From Meghimatium bilineatum (lineage: Eukaryota > Mollusca > Gastropoda > Stylommatophora > Philomycidae), in the NCBI GenBank assembly GCA_034231615.1, contig CM067311.1, forward strand, positions 21,828,173 through 21,892,172: a DNA stretch of 64,000 nucleotides. The letters are read 5' to 3'. Within the stretch, counting starts at the first letter, position 1. Each line of letters opens with the position of its first letter. Below are positions 55,560-64,000 of this stretch, piece after piece. The position numbers and the translations under genes are program-made. The notes under the pieces are model-generated. The model was not told where the DNA came from and made no database searches. It saw only the letters and a list, made by a program, of their open reading frames with translations.

Positions 55560-57515
55560 ACTACGTTAGTTCATGGGAGAATTTAATTAAATATATAACA
55601 TATATAATACAGAAATATATTGAGATCTCGCTAAGACCACTGTGACCTTCCTGTAACCTTTATCGTGACAATAATTCAGCTTCCAAATGACTGAAGCACT
55701 GATATTCCGTATCACTGATTCAGAAAAGCAATCAATAAATGCTAAACATACTCTCAGCCAGCCTTGTTTAGCAAAGTGAACTATCCGGATTTGTGTTTCT
55801 GTTAAGACGGCTCTGCTACTGTATTATACTCCAGTCCAATTATTGCCTGTTCATTTTATGTAGCTTTTTCCACATTGAATTTTCTCTTCTTTTCTCTTCT
55901 CGCTCTCTTTCTCTGTCTACTTTCCTAGCTACCTACTTATATATATCTCTACCTACTTACAAATCTACTCACCTACTTACATACATTTCCAACAACTTAC
56001 ATGTCTATAGTGTGTTTCAAAAGTTGCCCACAGATTCACTTTAATATCTCAATAACCAGTTAGCGGAATTTAATGATAATTTTCACAGCAGTTTAAATAT
56101 TGAACGACATAAGAAATTTATAGATTTTATTTCACCAGGTATCTTCATTTGCACGTGGCGGCATATTCATTTGATGTTTGTGAATGTGTGACTACTATAG
56201 TGACCGAAGAAATTAATTGTACAGTAATTTATATAAAATATTATGAGGGATATATGTGGCATAGGCGCAACGCACATTTTCTGGATTTGCTATAGAAATG
56301 TTGACAACTAAAAAACTGTATTGGTAAATGCATGAGGAACTTGTCTTTGAAAATAAATTTGTTTTGTGCATGTTTCATATTTTATGCGTCATTAATATAC
56401 TTGATTCTTTATCAGAAACAAGCATCACAACACTGTGAACATTCCCATAAATTATCTGCTCTCCATCCCATCAGCCATGGCTAAGTGAATAATTTCAGTA
56501 TTCCAGTCAGCCGTTGCTTAGAAGTTCTTCGATCTCTTCTAGATGAGAAGAGTTTCAACTCTTCCTTGACCACGTCCATGTCCTAACTCTGTTGATACAG
56601 TTTTCTTTAGTATATTTTAATGTTTGGTGTAAAAGATGGTGTGTGTAATTGGCGACTTATAAATATTTTTTGACCTGTGCCATTTTGTGTCTTATTTTGA
56701 TACTATGTAGATTTAACAGAAACTGTACGGTTAATATATTTGACGCATTCAGAAATTAAACATAGCCTCTTCTACACAGAAATGGAGATACGTTTGATAC
56801 ATCAAATAGTGTCAACTTCACTTTCAAATTAAAAATAAACATTCTGTAAATGACTCTTCTAATAAGATCTTTGTTTGTAAAAAATGTCTAAAACAATCCT
56901 CCTACTTGTCGTTCTTCCTTCACTTAAACATTATTCCTCACTATCTTTGATCTATCTATTCAATAAACGTTTATTTAATTTCAAAATGTCCAATACTCTC
57001 TTTCTCCGACTATTAATAGAATAATGCAGTTGTCCACGTTCAGACTCCCGACAAATATATTTATAAACTTTCACAGCAATATTCTGAAGCCTTACGAATT
57101 GAATTTTCAAACACATTTTCGATAAATATTAACTTAGAAAACACAACGCCTCTGCAAAGAAAAAAAAACTTCATCCGATGACCAGATTGACGCATGTTAC
57201 TAAAATTTACGTTAAAATCGTGCGCAGCGTTCCAATCGAGGCACAAACAGGCTTGATTGTATTCCAAATTTCACACTAAATGGCTATGTACGGTAGTGTC
57301 ATTATTTTTAATATAAACATCTTGAGTGTTTATAGACAAATACATTATATAGACAAATTGCACATTTTTGGTTAAATTGTACTGCAACTACTTCTACGTT
57401 ATGTCGTTAGGTTTTTAAAAACACTTCTGAAAATTTCAAGCATATCTGTAAATTAATTGCAGTTACAAATTATTAAAGAGAGGCATGCATTTTTAAACGC
57501 ACTATATCTACCTAC
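55560..57515. other. no recognisable feature
   Basis: AT-rich, about 2 kb. A GTGTTTCAAAAGTTGCCCAC box at 56009 is reminiscent of transposon ends, but nothing supports it. No domain seen. Confidence 0.45.
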
Positions 57516-57519
57516 TAAC

Positions 57520-57755
57520 ACGCACAAACACACACACACACACATATATGCACTTTCGTTACTGTAATTTTATAAAGGAGTGCAGGGAGGCTTTCTATTG
57601 GCTGTGGGAATAAAAGCCGCTTTGCCTTAGCAGACGTCGCGACATGTGAGAACTGCATTCTAACCACAAGGTCATGCGCTCCACTGTTCACACACACACG
57701 CACATCACGCACGCACGCACACACACACACACACACACAAATATATAAAACAAAC
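57520..57755. repeat. (CA)n tracts around a tRNA-like SINE head
   Basis: CA tracts at 57527-57545 and 57689-57738. Between them, on the minus strand, GCGCATGACCTTGTGGTTAG and AATGCAGTTCTCACATG resemble a tRNA A-box region (TGGCCTAGTGGTTAGA). No clear B-box. Confidence 0.5.
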
Positions 57756-57959
57756 GAAACAAATTTTCGCTTAAGACCCACACAACGCATCATCCATCAT
57801 TCTACGCGCAACACACTGAGACACCCCCTCCCCATTTCCCATAGAAAACCCTGGGGCTTGATCAATATCGGACGCTGCGTATTTTTGTTATCTCCGCGTC
57901 ACGGAAGCCGTATGAAATCAAGCCTAATATTTAAACGTTGGAATGTGTGTCGACACATT

Positions 57960-58385
57960 GTCCCGTAATGAACCGTAATGCAGTCTTGAAGGATATGTAC
58001 CTGCGCACATGGCCACAGAGGTGATGGAACCAGTCATAGTCTATTTGAATCTGGTGTGTTCTGTCCTGATATGGAAGATGATAACTTACTCAACTCGGTC
58101 AAAATAATGATGGTTGTCTTTTAGATTATGGAATTTCCTAATAGCTTGATGATGGTCCTCTTTTCCTGGTAGGTGATTCCTTTGCTTTCTTGTTCCTGCA
58201 TTGTTCCATCTTTTACTAGCATATCTGCCCTTTCATTTCCTGGTATACCACAGTGTGATGTATTCACCGTAGTACAACCTTCTTTGGAAGTTCACTACTA
58301 GTATAGTTTCCGTCAGGTCTGACAGTTTATCGCTGTCAAGGCATAAGACAGACATTGCAGCAGTAAGAAATACCACCTGTTGACA
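57960..58385 (-). mobile_element. LINE-E relative, RNase H fragment with intact HCGIPGNERAD motif
   Basis: The minus strand reads VVFLTAAMSVLCLDSDKLSD, then in the next frame TVNTSHCGIPGNERADMLVK, DGTMQEQESKGITYQEKRT and further VEQVIIF.IRTEHTRFK-like text. The SHCGIPGNERAD stretch, with the last catalytic Asp, is perfectly kept. The FLTD aspartate is Ala. Frameshifts separate the parts. It abuts a plus-strand LINE-H fragment at 58386. Confidence 0.65.
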
Positions 58386-58745
58386 AACTTAATACAACTT
58401 AATGATTTATCTACGTACAATCCTCGGAGTGACAAAAAGAGACCGAATACGGAACAAAAACCTCAGAAGACTAACAATCACAATGCCAGTCCTGGATTAC
58501 ATCAGAAGACAAAAGATTAAGTGATTTTCGCATGTTTCCAGACTACCATCCTACAATGCCACTCAAAAGGCATTACTATACAGACATGATGAATACAAAG
58601 CCAGTTACAGAATACTTGCGAGCGATGGATTACATAAATAAAAGAGTCAACGAAAACAAACATATATGAAACACACAAGAAAGTAATCTCCAGAGAATTC
58701 TTCCACCTCTGACTCTACATAAAGTAGATTAGAACGAAAAGAAAA
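58386..58745 (+). mobile_element. LINE-H 3' end fragment
   Basis: The plus strand reads YLRTILGVTKRDRIRNKNLR, RLTITMPVLDYIRRQKIK, stop, FSHVSRLPSYNATQKALLYR, DEYKASYRILASDGLHK and, shifted, THKKVISREFF. It is the same family as 20543-20782 (FSHASRLP, AHKKAISKEIF) but older, with stops and frameshifts. Confidence 0.7.
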
Positions 58746-58979
58746 AAGAACGCTTCTCTGGAGTACATATTTTCATTGCTCCCACGGAACTGGGAAAAGT
58801 GTTGGGTTTTATTATGTCTGGAAGTTCATCCTTGTATTCTCTGTTAATTTGTTGTTTGTTATTTTTTTGGACTGTGAATAAAATTATTTCTCTTCAGCCT
58901 TGCTCTGGCTAGGTCATGAAATCTGGTCCTCATTTTGTATACTAGCATGCTCTTGTACTTTTATGAATTTATATTCTCT

Positions 58980-59075
58980 TTTTCTCTTTTCTCTCTCTCT
59001 CTCTCTCTTTATCTGTCCCCTATCTCTCCTTTTATCTCTCTCTTTCTCTGTTCCTCTCTCTAGAAAAATGAACCA
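58980..59075. repeat. (TC)n-rich simple repeat
   Basis: CTCTCTCTCTCTCTC with T-rich interruptions just left of a LINE-E 3' end. Confidence 0.85.
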
Positions 59076-59089
59076 CAGACAACAGCTTT

Positions 59090-59960
59090 ATTTTTCTTCT
59101 TCTTCTTTCGTTCACTTGAAACATGTCTATATCTGTAATTCTGTCTCCCGAATAAAACTCACTGTCTTTTGTAGTTCATAGAGTGGCCCATAGAGCTTTG
59201 ATTCCAGTGTTGTTTCCTCTAGCCAATATGTCTGACTCGGCGTTTCATACTCAGGACAATATTGAAGTATATGTTTGGCACTCTGTGATTCCTGTCCACA
59301 TGTACACATGGCCTTGTTGCCAATCTTGAATTTTTAGTACATGTGACTGCGGAGTCGGCTGTGTCCCGTTCTGAGGCGTAGAATTACAACTTGTTCTGAT
59401 CTGTTCATGTGATAGTCATCTTGTAGTGGTGTTTGTGGCTTTCTTATTGACTTGGTCATCTTTTTATTCTGATGGCATGTGGTTGGTACATCTGGTTGGT
59501 CTTGGGCATCACCTTCCTTAGCCAGTTGGTCAGACAGTAAGACTGGTAAGACGGTTCATTAAGTAGTTTTTGCATATCTGTTAATTTTCCAGGCTGGAGA
59601 GCTTAAAGCACTGACCTTGCATCTGTCAGGAATACCACAGGATGTGGGCCAGGGTTGGATATCAACAGTTTTTCAGTTGCTGGTATGTCTTGTGGATATT
59701 CCTCTTCCAGGAAACTGAGGATGACTGTCCTTCGCTTCACACTGTTCTGTTCGTCCTCGCTTAGTATTCTTTGTACGTGGGTCTAAATGTATATGCGTAT
59801 TCCATGCCTTTCACTCAAAGGGTTTTTTTTCTGGTACAGACCGTAAGGGGCTGTCAACTTCAGGTAGGTCTGTAAGTTGTCCACGGGGGATTTTTGTTTC
59901 TTTCCTTCATTGGATGACTTCCCTTATACTGTAACTTTTCTGCTTGTAATAGCACCTTTG
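59090..59960 (-). mobile_element. LINE-E 3' part: RNase H remnants and Cys/His tail, (GAA)n end
   Basis: The minus strand from about 59910 reads RGQLTDLPEVDSPLRSVPE, NPGPHPVVFLTDARSVL, DQLAKEGDAQDQPDVPTTC, RSEQVVILRLRTGHSRLRSH, KFKIGNKAMCTCGQESQ, SAKHILQYCPEYET and ELQKTVSFIRETELQI, ending in (GAA)n at 59093-59110. FLTDAR and ADQLAKEG are RNase H motifs. The segment with SHCGIPGNE between them is deleted. Frameshifts are several. This is the most complete LINE-E copy in the window and the reference for the fragments at 2690, 4140 and 15430. Confidence 0.78.
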
Positions 59961-60504
59961 TGTCTCTGCTTCAGACAACAGGTTTGATAGACACGATGTT
60001 TTTTTAATGTAAGTTTGTATCCCCAGAAATTACCTCCTATAGAACTATTATAGCCTTATGTGTCTCTAGAGTTTTCTTTTATACATAAGAGACTCCAATT
60101 TTCGGCAGCGTGCAATATCAACAATTTGAAAATTAATCTCCTGCGCAGGGGGGAGGGGCGGTGGGGAGAATACATTATGTATATATGAAGAAAGGTGGCT
60201 TCCACGAGGGAAACACATCATTGTATAAGGCTGTGCTCTAAAAGAATGTTGCTGTTGGATGATGGTTGTTCTGTTGGGCCATTGTGAGTTGTCCAGGTCT
60301 TCTTCATACAGTGGTACTTGATAGATTCTTAGACAATAGACAGAAACATATACAAATATATACACAGATACATAGTGTATACGTCTTGCCACAATAGACC
60401 GGCGTAGATATAATTGGATGGAATGTATAGCTACATGTTACCGTCAAGGTATCTCGTAAACGTGTTTGTTTGTCCGTCATCATCGACGATGATCATTTAG
60501 CTCA

Positions 60505-61080
60505 ATTGGGATAATGATGAAAGTGATGTATGCGGTGTGCTCGGTTGTGACTAATGAGTCCTATGTGTGCCTGGAGTTTTCCGCCGCACTCTGAGTATGT
60601 GTGGATGGTGTCTACGGGACATTGGGCAGCTCTTGCCTTTCTTCTAGCGTGTTTTTGTTGCGCAGTAACATGTCTAAGGTTCTTTGCAACTGTTACACAT
60701 ATTCGATTATGCGATGCCAGTCGGATTTGTATTGTAAAGTACTCCCCAAACAATATGTGTCTATGTTGACGTGAGTCAGTGATGTCTTAACAGTGTCTTT
60801 AAAACGCTTCATCTGTCCTTCGGCCTTGTGGGAGCCAGTCTGGAGTTCTTCATATAACATCTTTTTTGGTAGACGATGAATTTTCGTGTGGATCATGTGT
60901 CCTACACAGCGTGTCTGAGAAACGTGATAATGAGAAGCGTAATCAATTGGCAAGCCATGGGAACCATTAGTATGCATACCCTCGATATCGGCTAGGTGAG
61001 ACTGGGCACCCATGGATCTGCCTGACGTGCATTGATATCGGTTCATGACCAATAACATGCTTGTAACCTAATTGCCCGGT
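60505..61080 (-). mobile_element. LINE-B 3' end with C-terminal finger
   Basis: The minus strand reads VGHMIHTKIHRLPKKMLYEE, LQTGSHKAEGQMKRFKDTVK, TSLTHVNID, a frameshift near 60750, RHVTAQQKHARRKARAAQCP and SECGGKLQAHIGLISHNRAH. It ends with a stop and GATGATCATCGTCGATGATG. These are the GHMIRM..RLPK..LYGEL, KRFKDT.KTSL and finger parts of LINE-B. The finger keeps one Cys and both His; the first Cys is lost. Confidence 0.72.
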
Positions 61081-61084
61081 GCAT

Positions 61085-61875
61085 CGACTTCTAGTTAAAG
61101 GAACAAAGAGTAGGATCACTATTGTAAGAAGCGATTAAGGAAATCTCGGAGATAGATTGACTGTGGAAAACTGTGGAATGTATCAACTGTGGAAAAAAGC
61201 ATCATTGTCACTAAATATGGTGTCTCAATTTCTCTATTTTGTTGTCTATCCCTAAAAATAACGAAAAAATGCAAGCCAACGGACACTGTACCTTTTTTAT
61301 TTTGCGGCACATTTCTTAGTGACGGGGAATGCTAGATATTCTACTATATCATTGCAGAAGGACCAACACATCTCACCTAATGATGAGGTAGTTGTCCCAG
61401 ACATTTTGCTGAGCTCCTGACAGGACTTGATGATCATGCTATACTGCCGCACTTTTTTAAGTCTGTGCTTCTCCTCAGTTACTCCACTAAATAGGACGAA
61501 TTTTTGTCCGAACGGCACTGTGCTGTCAAAAGATACCAGCTCACAGTTAAAGGGATTATTTCATCATCATTAAATTAATTGGTTGATTTTAGGGAAATAT
61601 GTAGATACGTATGTATGTAGGTATATATTTAATACACTTGTTGTGAGACTATTTATATAAGAAGAGGAACCCTACAACTAGCCGTTATCATATACGCAGC
61701 AAATGTCCATCTCGTGTCTCTCTAATCGTATCCACTACGGGATATGTTCAGTTTCTAATTGAAATCCTTCATAAAGCAAATTTCTTGGAATTCAGATTTC
61801 GTGAAGCCTTTTTTTAAAAATCCGCTCTGACACGCTAAGTGAAGACAAAATAGGTGGTTAAGACATCTTTCTTCC
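61085..61875. other. no recognisable feature
   Basis: GGGATTATTTCATCATCAT at 61552-61570 echoes the 6.7-7.1 kb tandem unit; otherwise nothing is seen. Confidence 0.45.
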
Positions 61876-61879
61876 ATCA

Positions 61880-62610
61880 TATTTTGTTGTTGTTGCGTTC
61901 GCTCCATTGTAATTAGCACGGTTATCCGTACGATTTCAGCCATTACGTTGTGCCACCGTTATGCGCCTTGTAGGCCTAGCACATCCGATTTCGGCATGCC
62001 TTGACAGTTCGGGTGTGCTACCCTAGCCTGTGACAGCCTCCCTATCTGTCGCCAGGCACGCGGGTGTGCAGTGACTCTTCGCCAAGACGATTGTTGTTCA
62101 CGTCTATCTCGCACGAGGTGTTCCACTGTCTATGAACTTGCCTCGTGTAATTGGACGTACTGTGCCTGTGCCCATTGGGTACTGAACCGTTTCTCATCCG
62201 CAAGCCTAGTTCCGCAAGAGGAAGAACTCATCAGAAGAGCTGGACCCTGGCTCTTTCGCTTTCTTAGCCGAGGTGTTGTTCACCTACATCGTGAACCCCT
62301 TGCCCACGTTCGAGTCTCACACCACACGTTTGGGAGCAAGGCGTTCTCGAGTTGAGCGGCCTTGTCCGAATAGCGCCTGAGCCCATCAGGTACTGAACCC
62401 TTTCTCTCTGCAAATGTATTTCCGGTATAGGAAAGCTTGACTTGAAGTAGGAGCACAGGTAACTAGAAGCTCGTCTCGAGCTAACAGGGCTTGTAGTTCC
62501 CATTTTCTTTTCACTTTCTATTTGCAGTTGGCGCTGCCCTCTGGCGCTGTTCTGCCCTTTCATTGTACTCAATTTGAAAACTATTCGTCTCTCGCCATGC
62601 ATCTACCTTT
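61880..62610 (+). mobile_element. family C repeat, well preserved copy
   Basis: From TTGTTGTTGCGTTCGCTCC through GTAGGCCTAGCACATCC, TGACAGTTCGGGTGTGC, CTCGCACGAGGTGTTCCAC, CCATTGGGTACTGAACCG, ACGTTCGAGTCTCACACC, CCATCAGGTACTGAACCC, TATTTCCGGTATAGGAAAGC, CAGTTGGCGCTGCCCTCTGG to TCTCTCGCCATG. It is collinear with 45812-46830 but has a single copy of the 106-bp segment. Family D follows after about 20 bp. Confidence 0.75.
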
Positions 62611-62624
62611 TCGTGTCTTTTTCA

Positions 62625-62940
62625 TTGGCCGCCCCTCCATTGTTCGGACTGGACTGGCTAGCGCCACTGTATATAGACAGTGCAGTTGCATGTGTTGGTA
62701 CTGAAGATGTCGGAGATATTGTCTGTCTCTTATGCAGACAAATCTCTGTGCATCTGCTGCATCGACATTCTTGGACACGATCCCCAAATGATTTAGCCAG
62801 AATCAGTAAGAGCCGCTGTATTTCTGTTTCCAGGATGCACCGCGAGGAGGTACATTTGAGATCTTGGTTATCTGCTAACCCTGTGTTTGCCGAGAGCATT
62901 GCGTTCCCTTTGCACCCCTCTTCCATCATATTTGTTCATG
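62625..62940. repeat. family D repeat, copy 2
   Basis: GGCCGCCCCTCCATTGTTC, CATGTGTTGGTACTG, TCGGAGATATTGTCTGTCTC, GACACGATCC, TAGCCAGAATC, TTTCTGTTTCCAGGATGC and GATCTTGGTTATCTGCTAACC correspond block by block to 25660-25985. Confidence 0.6.
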
Positions 62941-63004
62941 TGAATACATATTTTCACATGAAAATCAACTATATATGTTTGTGGTAAAGTAGTTGGTGGC
63001 CATA

Positions 63005-63135
63005 GCAACAAAAAGAGAGAGAGAAAGAAAGAGAAAGAGGGAGAGAGAAAGAGAAAGAGAGAAAGAGAAATATAAAAATAGACAAATAGAGAGATAGAAA
63101 AAGAAAGACTAAGAAAGAGAGAGACAGAGAGAGGG
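63005..63135. repeat. (GA)n / (GAAA)n simple repeat
   Basis: Purine-only tract with GAGA and GAAAGA units. Confidence 0.9.
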
Positions 63136-63369
63136 AAGGGAGACAGAAATAGGTCGTTAGAAAAAGAGGAAGAAGTTGGTCGCATATTTAGGATGTTGAT
63201 ATCAACCGGGAATTTTTGAAAGAGGAATACGATGATAAAAATCAAGACCGCTTGTGAAAGTTTGTTTAGAAATTATTGATTATTTTCTGAATTATTGCTG
63301 CCAAAAGTCAAAGATGGTCATTTCTGCAATGAACAGTTTCTATGAGAATGGAACGTCTTATTGATATGA

Positions 63370-64000
63370 ACACGTAGAACGTCTGAGCGATATCAGCATG
63401 CCGGGACATGTAGAACGTCTGAGCGATATCAGCATGCCGGGACATGTAGAACGTCTGAGCGATATCAGCATGCCGGGACACGTAGAACGTCTGAGCGATA
63501 TCAGCATGCCGGGACATGTAGAACGTCTGAGCGATATCAGCATGCCGAGACATGTAGAACGTCTGAGCGATATCAGTATGACGAGACATGTAGAACGTCT
63601 GAGCGATATCAGTATGACGAGACATGTAGAACGTCTGAGCGATATCAGTATGACTAGACATGTAGAACGTCTGAGCGATATCAGTATGACTAGACATGTA
63701 GAACGTCTGAGCGATATCAGTATGACTAGACATGTAGAACGTCTGAGCGATATCAGTATGACTAGACATGTAGAACGTCTGAGCGATATCAGTATGACGA
63801 GACATGTAGAACGTCTGAGCGATATCAGTATGACGAGACATGTAGAACGTCTGAGCGATATCAGTATGACTAGACATGTAGAACGTCTGAGCGATATCAG
63901 TATGACGAGACATGTAGAACGTCTGAGCGATATCAGCATGCCGGGACATGTAGAACGTCTGAGCGATATCAGCATGCCGGGACATGTAGAACGTCTGAGC
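63370..64000. repeat. satellite, 36-bp unit, >17 copies, runs off the window
   Basis: The unit is GAACGTCTGAGCGATATCAG plus CATGCCGGGACATGTA or TATGAC(G/T)AGACATGTA. The GC variant occupies both ends and the TATGAC variants the centre. Copies are very uniform. Since 36 is divisible by three, two antisense frames stay open (12-residue repeat MSRHTDIAQTFY). Copy uniformity argues for a recent array, and the coding potential may be incidental. Confidence 0.93.

Noticed and set aside
63308..63985. 225- and 205-codon antisense frames with a 12-residue repeat
   Set aside because: They result from a 36-bp satellite whose period is divisible by three; two frames are open at once, which argues against selection on either.

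Overview
This is eukaryotic, AT-rich, intron-less, repeat-saturated DNA. I find no host gene, no rRNA and no functional tRNA gene. Nearly all coding potential consists of decayed transposable elements. The mix (many non-LTR retrotransposon families, SINE-like repeats with (GAA)n tails, Buster-type hAT and IS630/Tc1/mariner DNA transposons, and very long TATC/GATA/TA microsatellites) suggests an invertebrate, most likely a lophotrochozoan such as a mollusc. I cannot name the species. A 100-base run of N at 12695-12794 is an assembly gap.

Working names used below. LINE-A: RTE-like, C-terminus ends ..SALC..GT, tails are short tandem repeats. LINE-B: YGEL / KRxKDTLK motifs with a C-terminal C2H2 finger. 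LINE-C: LESGKLEATEMWFYRRMLRI type; C2 is a relative. LINE-D: IGGxxIPEIRYADDT type. LINE-E/E2: RNase H domain plus a terminal Cys/His motif. LINE-F, G, H and I are further families. SINE-S is a ~260-bp SINE-like family with a (GAA)n end. Family C is a GC-richer ~550-bp repeat, and family D a ~320-bp repeat.

Layout. 0-5 kb: LINE-A, B and E fragments plus SINE-S. 5-11.3 kb: tandem repeats, a large foldback element, a truncated Tc1 transposon and a 31-bp satellite with trimeric higher-order structure. 12-16.6 kb: LINE-B, the gap, LINE-D, LINE-C and LINE-E pieces, an unrecognised decayed reading frame and a hammerhead-like motif. 17-18.9 kb: an inverted pair of family C repeats around half a foldback, then a compound microsatellite. 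20.3-24.6 kb: LINE-G containing a LINE-H insertion, (TATC)n, a long LINE-C frame and a hAT fragment. 25-31.6 kb: SINE-S, family D, LINE-C2 and G-tract repeats. 32.0-38.1 kb: a complete hAT MITE, then a ~5.5-kb SPIN/Buster-like hAT element with perfect 8-bp target duplications, carrying its own broken transposase and a LINE-A insertion. 39-49.5 kb: LINE-C, a DDE transposase interrupted by a tRNA-SINE, many SINE-S copies, LINE-A, family C, LINE-E and LINE-D. 51.9-55.5 kb: a 20-bp minisatellite interrupted by LINE-F, itself interrupted by a LINE-E2 fragment with a 62-bp duplication. 58-64 kb: LINE-E/H/B ends, families C and D, and a 36-bp satellite running off the right edge.

The parts form a nested record of transposition rather than an operon or pathway. 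The most informative observations are the intact hAT boundaries around 32605-38076, the 62-bp target duplication at 54.3/55.3 kb, the 3' tail shared by LINE-E and SINE-S, and the two LINE-C copies that carry the same internal lesion.
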